NCBI GenBank assembly: GCA_009760855.2
Contig: WPIO01000023.1
Location: 1,905,001 to 1,969,000 of the forward strand
Length of the DNA: 64,000 nt
Origin: Cristatella mucedo
Taxonomy: Eukaryota > Bryozoa > Phylactolaemata > Cristatellidae
Reading direction: 5' to 3'
The notes under the pieces were generated by a model. The model was not told the DNA's origin, did not search any database, and worked only from the letters and a program-made list of their open reading frames with translations. The position numbers and the translations under genes are program-made. The first letter of the stretch is position 1; every line of letters starts with the position of its first letter. Shown here in pieces: positions 14,807 to 27,265 of the stretch.

Positions 14807-15999
14807 ACTGTCAAATATCAGTGGCAGAAAACCAAGTGCCACAAAGTAAACAGCGCTAGAAGTGAATGATTATTTGATAGCTGGAGCCAAAGGCCTGTTC
14901 GGTAATTCTTCGACCTCCACAAGATGATGATTTTTAGCAAAAGCATCTTTCAAGCTTCATGTAACCCTGGGGAAGCAATGGCACTAAGCACGGCACTGAG
15001 CAAAACTTACCAGTGATTGTAGTGAATATGGACAAGTATGGCTGCCTTGTCGTGACCAATCAGGCGGTTGGAAGTGCCAGGTGCCTGGGCCAAGTAGCGT
15101 CAAGCCGTTGAAGCACAAAGCAGAGAGCTGAGTATTATTGGGGAGAGGGCTGCCGCCAATGCAGCTGATTGCATCACAGCAGGCATTGTGAAAGAGGCAC
15201 GAGTGTAGCCAATGGCATTTACTGACAGCTTATCTGCTTTCACCACAGCCGCCCTATTAGGCGCTGTGACACAATAGCGTCTATAACGAGGAAAGAGAAG
15301 TGTGTGGAATAAATACACTGCATCATTGATTCACTGACAGCCATGTTTGTCCACTCGGTGGCTATGAATGCTCTGAAGTCACATCCAGTGAATAGTAATA
15401 GAATAGCGAGCCATTTAAGGCAACCAAAGGGCAGTCTTCCTATATGCTGGCTGCACACAGTCTGATCGAGATGGCGCTCAGATACCGACGAGAATTGCTT
15501 GTATCCAAAGGCAGCTGCAGCAGCATCAGCAGCAATAGACAGGCTATTTATTTTTGTATGCTATTTATGCACTGACACGACGATCTTGTTTTATCATGCA
15601 GCGTGGGACCGCTAGAATTCTTATAGGTGGACCCAACCGAGATGCAATCCAAGCATCCTTGCGTTAGAGGATTGGTTATAAAGTCAGGGCTGGCTGGCAC
15701 TGTAATATGGAGGTCCTCTTATGAGCGAGTATCATGACACTCGCTCAGACACCACAGGCTGTGGAATCAAGGAGTAACATGTTTTGTTCAAGTTTTATAT
15801 CAAGTTGGCAGACAATTTAGGACACAAGACAATCTCAGAGAAATCGGATTAAAGATATGCATGAATTCTAGCATGAAGCATGTCATGTGCTTGGATTTTT
15901 AATTCTTGCTAGCAAGGATAAGTGGTTGCATATGTCCCATACATTAATTTGGGTGCTGCTGTGTGAGAAAGTTTGATGAGAAGCTTAGTGGATTGACAC

Positions 16000-16002
<3 letters not shown>

Positions 16003-16055
<53 letters not shown>
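16003..16055. repeat. (GA)n array
   Basis: About 26 perfect GA units in an alpha-tubulin intron. Confidence 0.97.
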
Positions 16056-16058
<3 letters not shown>

Positions 16059-17144
16059 TACATAGCTGTGGGTAATCAGGACACAGCTCTCCGTTGATAG
16101 ATAACATACCTGAACATTAGACACTGACATTGTGATGCAAACATTCTGGGTGTAAATGGTTGGTTTGCAGTATACCAAGAGGCTAGCTGCCATTGGGACT
16201 TGGATGGCAGCCCTATATGTTGATAGAGGACACAGCCGGTGTCTTAACATAGTGCTTACTTTTGAATTTAATTCAGATGATCATACAGCATCTGAACATG
16301 AAGCAAAACAGAAATAGTCCTGGGCACTACAGTTCTCTGGTAATGATGGCTGCTTTGGGTCCTGGCACAAGTTCAGTCTCATGTTGGGCTCACTATTTCA
16401 GCTACTCGCTATCTAGAGAAAAAGTCGGGCGGTTTTGATTAGAACTATCTGGACCGGACTCTCCGATGTGCAGGTGCCAGGGTGCACCGATGGCTCACTG
16501 AACAGTCATTGCCCCTAGGCTGATAGCCTTTTATGTCACTCTCAAGCTCCAGCTGCCTTTCACTGGCCACTTCCAAGCTTAGATTCATGGAACTACTTTT
16601 TAGTTGGTGGTTGTTTTGACTTCAGCCCGGAGAGCAGCATGCCCCAGAGATGCCATGTCATGCCGTTTCCATGCCAAACACAGCAAGCAGTCGATGTTTA
16701 CTCAGCGATACCAATTAAAACGAGATCCCGAATGATAAAGGAGCAAATTCTGCAGCAGCTGCTAGCCATCATGCTTTACTTGTGGCCGGTCGTGCAGTTC
16801 TACCAGCTGGGCACAGGCAGGCATGCCGACAGCCTAGTTGGCAGTCCGGTAGGTTTTTCTGACTGCCTCTGTCACCACGATACCACTCTTGTCACCCGAG
16901 GGTTAAACAGGTCAGTCTCGTCATTTTCTTTTAGCAATAGCTTGTTCTTTCATTGCCGATCGTTGGGTACCACAGCGCTAGTCTGCCTATTCCCATTTGC
17001 CCCAGCCCCTACGTAGTGCTGGAGAGAAACTGCAGTGCCGGTGCTGTGCTGCTGTGCTGAGCCGCTTTTTCCAAATCCTCCCTCCACTGATCCACTGATC
17101 GTAGTGCCCTTCGCGGCGCCCACTGCTGTACCCGATCTCTGTAG

Positions 17145-17285
17145 GTGGCGATCTGGCTCTGGTGCCGCGATCTGTGTGCATGATCAGCAACACTACAGCC
17201 ATGGCAAACGCCTGGGCTCGGCTTGACCACAAATTCGACCTGATGTATGCCAAGAGGGCTTTCGTGCATTGGTACGTCGGCGAAG
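17145..17285 (+). CDS. TUBA: Alpha-tubulin, exon C (residues 365-412)
   Basis: This 141-base exon encodes [20 protein letters not shown] through [20 protein letters not shown] to WYVGEG. It spans the end of the S9-S10 loop, strand S10 and helices H11-H11', which lie on the microtubule surface used by kinesin and dynein. Gly365 is completed as G|GT and Gly412 is left as G|GC. The donor is GTAAGC at 17286. The N-terminal part is the most divergent piece of the protein: the usual AKVQRAVCM reads ALVPRSVCM (K370L, Q372P, A374S), followed by L378I, I384M and E386N. The helix H11-H12 core is unchanged. The phase agreement and lack of stops argue for a functional exon. Confidence 0.96.
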
Positions 17286-18354
17286 GTAAGCAAGCATGAC
17301 GATTGCACTGCCGGTTGCACGGCCGATAACCGAGTGCTGCTGGTTTGTCTTGCATACTCTTCAGTCGGTACATGCAGTGGTGCATACATAGCAAAAAGCA
17401 CTAATGAGCAAATCACTCTGCATATACCTTCCTCGGCTGTGGGAGTGGGTGGTGGGGGGGGGGGTAAAAGGTGTGGCCTCCAGCAGGTCAGGGCCACAGG
17501 CATGCAAAAGGATCGCCAGCTTGTGGTGGTCGGCCTTTTTTCGGCTATCCAGCACACACACCCTGCCTTGCCCCATGCAGACATCATTGGCAGCCGTCGT
17601 GCTTGTGGAGATAGGCTTCGATTGTTCATAGTCAGTGGTCAACTTGATACAACCGGTCTTTGTGAATAAGCAGCTGCTTTATTACTCTCGACTAGCTGTG
17701 CATTCCTTTCCCCCTCCCCCCTCGCCAAGCCACCGAGTTTCGAGAGTGGGCCGTAGGTGGCGATTCGGTGCATGTCCAGCATGCATGCACGCACGCACGC
17801 GTGCACGTGCATGCTGGTGGTCACGTGAAGCTGCAGCCTTCAGCCAGAACCATTCACCCTTCAGGTAGTCACGTGCATGTATTAAGTAGTAGCAGGACAG
17901 ATGGAGCCACCAGGAAAACAACCACCCACCTTGAGGTTTCAGGGGTCATTGGTCGCAAGGAGCAGTTGGTCTCGCCGGAAGTGTGCCGAGTAGCGTAGCA
18001 AAAGGGTTGACGTGGACTTTATGCACACTGCCCTCTGAATCGCTTGTCATCTGAAAAATGAGTGAACCGTGCCCAAACGTCACCATTGCACAAATTATCA
18101 ACTACCCTGCCTGTGCAGACCAGACGGCTGTTCTTTTTACCTTATCTACATCAATTTAGGTCATCGTGCATGAGTGCAACAATTAATGCATGATGTACGA
18201 CTGTCACCAACAGAAGTTGAACCAGGAGCTACCTATCCTGCAAGCCACTTTTAAAATCTTAAGCACTCGTGTGCAAGTAGTTCTCCTAGATAGGCAAAGG
18301 CTCCGTGTCTTGCTGCTCGTTTACTGAATCACTTGCTGATACCACGAAGCCGTA

Positions 18355-19010
18355 AATTCTGTCTAGACTGGACTATTGCAATTCAGTATTAACAGGGCTT
18401 TGGAAAGAAGCCTTTAGGCACTTACTATCGGTGATGAGTGTGGCTGTACGGTTAGTTAGTACAGAAGTTACAAATAAAAGAAACTCGCCTGCATGTCGCC
18501 TTGGCTATAGGAGCCACGTTGGTTTCTGATTGATCAATGCATATGAAACGAAATTCTTACTCTGAACCCAACGGTCCACCAACGGCTTGGTTCCAGCATG
18601 CCTAGCTGATTGGCTTCACCAGTTTCAGTCTCTTTGTGCCCTCAGGTCCTTCGTGGACAATACATTAGCTGTTCCATACTTTGGTCTAAATACATTTGCC
18701 GACTGAAGCTTTTGTCTCGTAGTCCTAGATTGTGTAACTCATTTCAACAATTCTTCTGCAACGGTACATCCTCTCCTCTGCCGACACCAGAATATTCTTT
18801 CTGGCCATCCTTAGCTGCCACTTCCATGCCACTCACTTCCACACCAGGCTTCTTGACTCAGCCATTTTTCTCGCTTTCCCTTCTTTGCACGAGACGACGT
18901 CTGTTGGTATGCAAGCTGAAAGCTTAGGCTCTGACTTCGCCATAGAAAACTCTCCACCGTGGCACTTACTTAGTCTTGGTGCTCTGTGGAGTTACACACA
19001 GAGATGAGAG
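18355..19010 (+). mobile_element. LINE family B, 3' fragment
   Basis: It begins at TCTAGACTGGACTATTGCAA, the 'SRLDYCNS' region of LINE reverse transcriptase C-terminal segments. It continues through the GTTTCAGTCTCTTTGTGCCC and GTCCTTCGTGGACAATACAT stretches to GGAGTTACACACAGAGATGA, all parallel to 60575-61225. Several stops and frameshifts make it non-coding. Confidence 0.8.
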
Positions 19011-19620
19011 CACGAGCTGACATGACTAACACCGGAGCAATGCGTGAGCATTTTTTTCACTGCACTCAAAGTGGCCATGCAGAATGTCGCCGAATTCGCT
19101 CGGAAGAAATTCTGCTGGCGATTTACAATTGGTAGTAAAGCCTTGAGCCAGGTTTTGCTTGCCAGCTGCTCTCTCTCTCTCTCTCTTCTTTTGTTTGCCC
19201 GGTGCTTAAATGCTGATGAATTTGAATGTATTCAGGATGCAGAGCTGCTGCTGTCAGAACGGCCGGCCGTCACACCACATTTACTAACTTGTGGGCCTTT
19301 CATGCCTTCGCCGACATATTCCCAGCTCTGGGTTCCGGTTACTTGTTTGGAAAGAGTGGCCGTTTGTTCTCAAGCCGCCGAAGCCGAACGGGCATCCGAG
19401 CAGGCGGCACCTGCCTGCCGATCGTGATATCGACTGTCAACTTCGGCATTCAGTTCTGCCGTAGGCTAATTTTCTAGTAAACCCTCCCTCGACTGCGTTC
19501 CTCTGCGTGTCCACATTTTCAGTGACGTAGCGATGGAGAGGCGCTCTGAGGCAATCGAACGAGGAAGGAGCGGGAACTTTGTTTTGCTCAGATAATGATG
19601 TTCGAAAGGACAAGAGAACT

Positions 19621-19912
<292 letters not shown>

Positions 19913-20775
19913 TTTACTTCGATTGCTACTATGAAGTTCGCTGCTGTAAGCAGTAGTGGTCGGCCCTTTTTCAACGGCCTCACTTTCGTAGCTGCAGAAG
20001 AGCCCGACCCTTCGCTGCAACCTTTTCGCTCCGGCTTGCAGCCAGCAGCGGGCAATAATAAGGAAACGGCTGCTGCTGCAGGACTCGACCTGGAGATCTG
20101 CGTTTCTCAGAGCGAACTCGAGGCTCACCCCCAGGGCTAAGCAGCCGCCGATCATTGCTCTGCGGTGAGCTGCGACGATGAGCCAGCGCCTGGCGCCTGT
20201 CGGCCGGGATGTGCCCCCCCAGCCTAGCCCAGCAGCTCTCATTCTCAGCCCAAGACTCTTTCGTCCCGTCGGCAGTTTCTGGAAGCCCGGTCGGCCTGCC
20301 CGCCTCTCAGGTGCAGTATAGCGGTAGACCTATCAATACCGGTAGTGCTGAGATGCTAACCGGCTCGGCTTAGTAGTGCAATGCCCCCTCCTGCATTCGC
20401 GAACTACGATCGCGGCCGCTCGCTTCGAACTGACGGCCGCCTCGTGAAATATTGCCATGCTAAGCTGAGGCTTACGTGCAGTTCGATTATCTAATAAGAT
20501 TTATGGGCGACTCACGACCTGACTAGCGGACCGAGCACTCGTCGCCAGCCTGACTGAGCCTTCGAGCCGCTGTCTCTGTGTGAGTCATGCATGGCTCGGC
20601 GAGCGAGCGTCAGCCACTCCGAGCACTTTAACCAGGCTGCCTGAAGTCGTCTGAGGTACCGGCTGAGGCTGCTTGGATGGATGCAGGCGGCTCTTCTCGC
20701 TTTCGCTTTGGCTCGGCTTTGCTGATATCTATGCCACCCGCTGACGCTGACGCGGGATTTCGAGAGCTCGAAGCC

Positions 20776-20815
20776 TTGCTGCTGCTGCTGCTGCTTCTGC
20801 TGCTTCTGCTGCTGC

Positions 20816-20857
<42 letters not shown>
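20776..20857. repeat. (CTG)n array with CTT variants
   Basis: About 27 triplets. It lies in an intron and is open in several frames. Confidence 0.95.
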
Positions 20858-21386
20858 GTCTTTACCGTTTGGCGGAATGCGAGTGGCTGGTCGGTGCGAA
20901 AGCTCGTCGCCGCACACTTCTGATGCCACCTGAGCCAGCTCGGGGGGGGGGGGCGACTGAGGCTCCGGCGTCAGAAGTGCGATTCGCGTCGATGTATTCA
21001 ACTGAACTGTCTAGACCACTACTCTGCTTCTATAGCAGCATTGCACGCTTAGCCGGCTGTAGCGTCACGTTCTCTTCACTTCCGGAACCTACCGCGCTTG
21101 AGCACCGACAGTGAGCAGGCTTTCCTCTGCGAGTGCTGCACTCGAAGAGAGTGCCATACTTGTCAGCCAGTGCTAGCGTGAGCTCGCTGTGTTTATGCGG
21201 CCTTTTAGACGAACTCCTCCACGCTGACTCTTCTCCGTCGCTGATGTGAACGCTCCGCCTTTATGTACACAAGTTGAAAAGTAGTGCTCGTATACTAACG
21301 ACGTAGCTAGTGAGAGAAAACAGCCCAGTTCTTGGCTAAAAACGATCTACGGTCGAGTAGCCTGGTCGGGAAGGGATTTTGATAAA

Positions 21387-21535
21387 AGGTATTTATATAC
21401 ATTTTCTTTATCCAGCATCCTCGGAGTACTTAATCTCTAGCCGCGTGCTTCTCGTATGGCGAGAGGCTCGAGCCCACGACCTTGGTAGTCAAAGGCTAGC
21501 ACCTTAAACCCGGGGCCAAACCAGGTTGGCTGGTT
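21387..21535 (-). mobile_element. tRNA-derived SINE
   Basis: Minus-strand copy of the same family, with CTGGTTTGGCCCCGGGTTTA, AGGTCGTGGGCTCGAGCC and a decayed 3' tail. It lies in the last alpha-tubulin intron. Confidence 0.75.
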
Positions 21536-22793
21536 TTTGCGGCCGGCGAATTGTTTCGTTCGTGTCATTCAAATGCGCACGAAGAAGAGCCGCAGGACGG
21601 CAGTGAGGCGAACGGCTGGACAGCGGCGGCATTTGCAAATGGATTGCATCAATTTGAAGACCGCCACATGAGCAGGCCGTTGAACGCCTTCGATGCCGAG
21701 CAACGCGAAACTGCTTATCCCATGTAGCCGCCGATAGCGCCTCACCAATGTCACGCGTTCTCTCGTAATTGAATGCTCGGAAGGAGCAGTCTCGATGCGA
21801 GAACGCGTTTTCGCTCAATTCAAGAGGGGAAATTTACGAATCTCCACCGGAAACAATCTTAGTGCACTGTATGGAATCTGTCGCTCCATGCGAATATAGG
21901 AAGAACGGTTGACGATACGGGCTCGTACCTTAGCTCATAAAGCTCGGACGATACTTTGAAAACGTGAGAAGAATTGACTAAACCGTGCACCCTTTAACCG
22001 GTCAAAGTTCGGCCTCCTCTCCTAACGTTCCCGGCGTCCTGCTGCTGTCGTCTCCTGCCCAGCCCATGCTGTTCTGCGACAGAGTCGTCGCCTTTCTCGC
22101 AAGCCGAGCGCTGGCTTCGCCCTGGCGGCGGAGCCACGCATTGCGGCTTCCTCTGCAGCAGGCTGTCCTGAGCGCGGCGTTCGCCCGCCCTACCCCCCTC
22201 CCCGTCAATCCGCTACGCTCACGCGCGCTGCTGAAGCGCTCAGGGCGCGGCCATTGTGACTGCTCACAGAGACCGGCAGCCGTCTCAGACCGACGGTGGG
22301 GCGAGCCGTGAGTAAGAGGTCTGCTAGCGTGACAGCCTAGCACTCTGGCTCCGCATTCAGGCGGCGGCGGCTTTTCGCTTAGAATCGGCGCTGCCTACTG
22401 CGACTGCGACTGACGCGGTGACGCGAGCGCCGACAGCTTTGACTTGCATTCGATTATGCGAATGAAGAGGGATGGCAGCTGGGAGCCTCAGACTCTCAGC
22501 TCGGGCGTGAGCCCTCGACAAAGGCTCGACCTGCCACGCAGCTGCGCACGTGCTGCGCTGCTGTCTGGAAGGGCATGCGTCGAGATAATGGAGGATTGCT
22601 CCAGGGGTGTGGGCAGACGTCGACATTACGAGGCGATGAAAGAGTGGGAAACGTCGACGGGCACGGCAAGGGAGGGCCGTACGGCAGTGATATGTTAATG
22701 TGGACCGTCCAAACCAGAACCGCCAAGTGAAAGGAATTACAAAAAAAAACTCACGACCAGATCCTGAGAGATGGGGAGAGAGGTGGCCAGACT

Positions 22794-22796
<3 letters not shown>

Positions 22797-22883
<87 letters not shown>
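22797..22883. repeat. (GA)n array
   Basis: About 43 GA units, intronic. A (TA)13 tract follows at 23021-23046. Confidence 0.97.
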
Positions 22884-22885
<2 letters not shown>

Positions 22886-25667
22886 CATGCGTGCGTGCTT
22901 GATGTCCAGACGAAATAAAAAGAGGATGGAGGATGGATGAAAGAAAGACACAAACGACAGAGACGAGCAGAGGAAGACATTGACCAAAGAGACAGGAAGA
23001 GGGACAGAAAAAGAGAGAGAGATATATATATATATATATATATATAGACATGCAGACAGACAGAAATAGCAATAGAGATAGACAGCGACTGACAGATATA
23101 TTCATGATTGAAAGATGGTCACTTGCAATCACTTCCGGTCTGCAACCACCATCGTGGCCACTCGGTCTCCCCAGCGAATCGCATTCGGCCGATTGCTGCT
23201 GTGCCGGTTCATGCCTTTACTCTCGAATGCCCGGCTGGCTAATTTGCTGCCTGCCAATAGGCTAATAAAAAAGGCCAGGCTTTCTGGCCGGCCCTGTTCA
23301 GTGTCTGGCCTCTGTCCAACTTCAGCCGTCAGCTTCATTCCTCGATGACGTGAAGCTGCCCAGCTGACCATCCCATCATCCAGCTCACGGTCGGCCAGGA
23401 ATTCACCCTTTGAGCTGCACGCATCGTCGCGGCTGCCGTTGTAGCGTCTCTGCTCTGTTTGTCGTACAGACATTGAGGGTAGTAAAGGCAGAACCGCTCG
23501 TGCCAGAACGGTGTCCCTTTTTTGTCCGTTCCCTCTTTTTCCGGTGAGACAAAGACATGTGGCAAAGACATGAGCATGAGCCGAGCGCTGATTCGCTGCC
23601 TATCTGGAGCAGAATGTGTAGCAGCTGAGCAGCTGACGGTTGCACAGGCAGAGCTAGCTGCTGCTCGAAACCTGGAAAGCTTGCAGCTGCAGGCAGCAGC
23701 AGCTGCAGCCCGTCGGCTAAGGGGGAGGGTAGGGTGTCGGCTACGTCTCGAAGGTCGCTTCATGCAGATTTGGAGGGCGCCGGAGTCTTTCCCACGAGAC
23801 TTCTTATCGCCTCTTCTGACAGACCTCGTCTTTCGGCTGAGTGTCGGCAGTGCTAAAAAGAGACGGCGGCGGTGCGGGGCGGCTAACGGGAGTCCGCTTT
23901 GGCACTGCCATTGTATTTTCTTTCTGCTGCCCGGTGTTTATAATCTCCTCTTGTCTCGCTAGACCAAACACGGCAGGCCGAGCCGAGCTCAGCGCCCGTG
24001 CAGCAGTGCAGCTGGGCAAACAGCCTGCAGGCGACAGTGACCGTTGCTTGCCGTGTAGCAGGCAGGAAAGCCGACAGCAAGCAATTTGCATTCAAATAAC
24101 ACGGCCCCCCTACCTACCGCTATCGGCTCGCTCGCGCCCTGACCTGGCGACGTCTATTGTGCGTCGTCGAGTCTCAGGAGGCCGACTTTCCTCCAAGCGC
24201 AGAGAGTCGGCAGATAGTCCTAAGGCGGCTGCTGGCAGAGCAGTCAGCTTCGCCGAGCGAAGCGTTCGTTCGGCCTTACGCGGGGCCGCAGCTTTTCGCC
24301 TCGACGCGAGTCGATAATGTCGGCTGCCGTCGACTTGTTGAGGCACTGCGACGTCTGACTGTGCATCGTAGCCGGTCCGCAGGTTGCACACGGGTTAAGA
24401 AGCCCGGCAGGTCGGTGGAGCTGGGCAGCCAGCGCCACCGACCTGAAGGCACTGGCGGCAGCCAGCGCCTCTGCGGAGCTGCGATCTCTCTTAGGCGATC
24501 ATTCTAGCTCTCGCCCCGGGCCCGTCAGGTTACCCACTCGGGGAAAAGGTTGCCTTCCGAGAGCACAACAGCAACCGTTCAGAATTGAATCGGGTGATGG
24601 GGGAGGTGATGGGGGCGGTGGTTTTGTTGGCCTCCCACTTGAAGCCGGTGGGTAGGTGCGTGCACCGGCGCTCTGGCTCGGTAGCAATCAGCCGCGGGCA
24701 GCGCTGCCTGCTGCTGCAGACCAGCAGCCCCGAGTTTGACCCTGGAGAAAGCAAAAGTTCGAGGACGATCTCGAGGGACGAGACTCGGAGGAGCCTGCCT
24801 TCTACAGTAGACATTAGGCTGCCACTCGTTGTGCCGTCTAACCTCCGGCCTAACCTCTGCTGGCAAGCATGCAGCTTCCGGATGGGAGCTGTAGCATGTA
24901 CGGTACTCTGAAGAGCTGGTTCTTTGAAGTGCTGGTCCTTCAGAGTGAGTACCGGTGAGTCTGGATGACTGGCGTTTGGTCACTTTCAAGCAGCAAAGTT
25001 ACGATTGTATGCAATTTCGGGCAGGCAGGCACGGTCAGGTCAGGCCAGCTACAAATAGAGCAGAGTGCCAAAGGCTGCAGCAGCAGCAGCAGCAGCGAAA
25101 GCAATGTCGAGAAAAACAGGCATGACAGCATGCAGGATGATTAAGCCTGGCACACCAGATCATGCATGACCTTGCCAGAGGCAGCCATTCATAGAGGAGA
25201 CCCAAAGGGGAGGACCAGGCCTCCCTCCCCTCCCTCCATCCCCTCCCGCGTTGGTCTGTCCTTCCTGACTGAGGTATGAGTGCTCACCAGCAAGGTCGTG
25301 GCTCGATCCAGCCAACCGCGTGCCACTCTGTGGCCACAGGGTCGCTTCTGACCGGTGCAAGTAGCAGCTCTCGTTCATGGCTGGAACGCGTAATTCTACC
25401 TGTAAGACTACGATGGCCCCTCAGAATTATTTTCACCGACCGTCTGATGCTTCTGCAGCTGAGATGAAACTGTGCGTGAGAGCAAAGCGTTGCTGTGGTG
25501 CTGCTCAGAAATCTGGCCTTGTGAAACCCGTCTGTCCTGCTCGTTCGGCTTATTTCTGCCCCTTGCCTCCCATTTCCTCCTGCTTCCTTCCTGCTTTTAT
25601 GTCTTCTCTCTCCTCTCCAGTATCTCTGTTATTCTCACCAAAGTCGGCTCCCTGCAACTGTCTTTCT

Positions 25668-25670
<3 letters not shown>

Positions 25671-25738
<68 letters not shown>

Positions 25739-25765
25739 ATCTCTCTCTCTCCCTACCTCTATCTC
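25671..25765. repeat. (CT)n array
   Basis: Pure CT for 60 bases, then TATC-interrupted pyrimidines. Confidence 0.96.
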
Positions 25766-26010
25766 TTGGCGTCTCTCTTTCTGACCCAACCTTGATCCCT
25801 CTCAGTTCTATTTTTCTGAAACTCCGTCAGTCTGTTCGTTTCTCTTTCTTGCTCTAAATATGTTGGCCGGTGTCTTCGTCTCTCTCTCTCTTTCTCTATC
25901 TTAACTCTCAGTCTATCACTGTCTTCAACTATCACCCGGTGGCTGCCTACGTCTTTATCAGTCGCAGTATTTCTAAGTGCATGTCACGGTATGTGCCTCT
26001 CACACTGCCT

Positions 26011-26190
26011 ATGTCTCTCTGTCTCTTCTCTTCTCTCTGTCTCTCCCTCGGCCTCTCTCTGTGTCTCTTTCTCTGTCTCTTTCTCTGTCTCTCTGTCTCT
26101 GTCTCTCTTGCCTCTCTGTCTCTGTCTCTCTCTCTGTCTCTGTCTGTCTGTCTCTCTGTCTCTGTCTCCCTCTGTGTCTCTGTCTGTCTG

Positions 26191-26270
<80 letters not shown>
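26011..26270. repeat. (CT)n/(CTGT)n array
   Basis: Mixed TCTG/TCTC units followed by 60 bases of pure CT. It ends 122 bases before the last alpha-tubulin exon. Confidence 0.97.
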
Positions 26271-26271
<1 letters not shown>

Positions 26272-26391
26272 GAAGCTACAGCCCTGTTTACTCTGCTGGC
26301 ACTGATAAGCCACTGATGCACTGGCTGAGCAGAGTCCCTGCTTAATTAATGGCCGCTGAATTTACGTTTTGCCTCCGCTTATACTCAACAG

Positions 26392-26507
26392 GCATGGAAG
26401 AAGGAGAGTTCTCCGAAGCAAGGGAAGACCTTGCAGCTTTGGAGCGCGACTATGAGGAAGTTGGCATGGACTCGCAGGCTTCTGCAGACAGCGGCCACGA
26501 GTATTGA
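26392..26507 (+). CDS. TUBA: Alpha-tubulin, terminal coding exon D (residues 412-449)
   Basis: The last coding exon encodes [20 protein letters not shown] followed by EEVG and the tail [13 protein letters not shown], then TGA. Helix H12 is normal ([24 protein letters not shown]). The disordered C-terminal tail is unusual. It has about 13 residues against about 15 in human TUBA1A, and only three acidic residues (D438, D444, E448) where typical tails carry seven or eight. The final Glu-Tyr needed for the detyrosination/tyrosination cycle is kept, but no internal glutamate remains as an acceptor for polyglutamylation. The predicted full protein is about 449 residues if the missing N-terminal part has standard length. 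A poly(A) signal follows 144 bases after the stop. Confidence 0.96.
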
Positions 26508-26651
26508 GGCCGACGGCTGCTGCTTCGCCTCGGCTGCATCGGCCTCAGCCGCCATCACAGTCAATCCGAGAGCTGGCCTTTGCCTGGCGTGCAAACATAT
26601 TGACGTTTGCTTCACCACTGTCAGCACGTGACTATCTGTGTGCACCAACTA

Positions 26652-26657
26652 AATAAA
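26652..26657 (+). promoter_or_regulatory. Poly(A) signal of alpha-tubulin
   Basis: A canonical AATAAA lies 144 bases after the alpha-tubulin stop codon. GT-rich DNA follows (26710-26745, TGTGTGTG runs), as expected of a downstream element. This gives a short 3' UTR of about 165 bases. Confidence 0.8.
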
Positions 26658-27028
26658 CGTTCTCTAGCGTGCCGTATTTCGCCAAACCGGCGCAGATGGC
26701 TGCGAACTAGTGTGTGCAAGTGTGTGTGTGTGGTTGTGTGTGTGCGAGCGAGCGAAACCATCGCGTAAACAGCAGGCTGTGCTGAAGTCGAGCCGTTCCG
26801 TGCATGTGCTGGTCAGCTAGTTGTACATGCTCCTATCCTGTGATCGTTCACTAGCTTGCGTTTCGTATTTCCCATAGCCGTGCCGTTTAGCAGGACCGTG
26901 GTGGTATGCTGCCCTAATCGACAGATGTGCATTATTTTAGCCGGAATGCGATGTGAGCCTCGTGGACTCGCTAGTCAGGCAGAATGGCTGCACAGAGCTA
27001 ACTGCACTCTTGCCTCTCATTCGCCTTG

Positions 27029-27030
<2 letters not shown>

Positions 27031-27084
<54 letters not shown>
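27031..27084. repeat. (CT)n array
   Basis: About 26 CT units downstream of alpha-tubulin. Shorter CT runs at 27121-27168 and 27232-27254 flank a LINE A tail. Confidence 0.95.
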
Positions 27085-27090
<6 letters not shown>

Positions 27091-27163
27091 AACACACACC
27101 TCTCATTTTCGTGAGTCTACTCTCTCTCTCTCTCCCCTCTCTCTCTCTCTCACTCTCTCTCTC

Positions 27164-27232
27164 TCTAACAAAAATGCACTTGATAAAGCGCCCTCAGAGA
27201 ACTCAATCTCTTTCTAGGCGCTTCACATTTGC
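27164..27232 (-). mobile_element. LINE family A 3' tail fragment
   Basis: CACTTGATAAAGCGCCCTCA, GAACTCAATCTCTTTCTAGG and CGCTTCACATTTGCT match the minus-strand tail. The copy is flanked on both sides by CT arrays (27121-27168 and 27232-27254). Confidence 0.8.
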
Positions 27233-27265
<33 letters not shown>

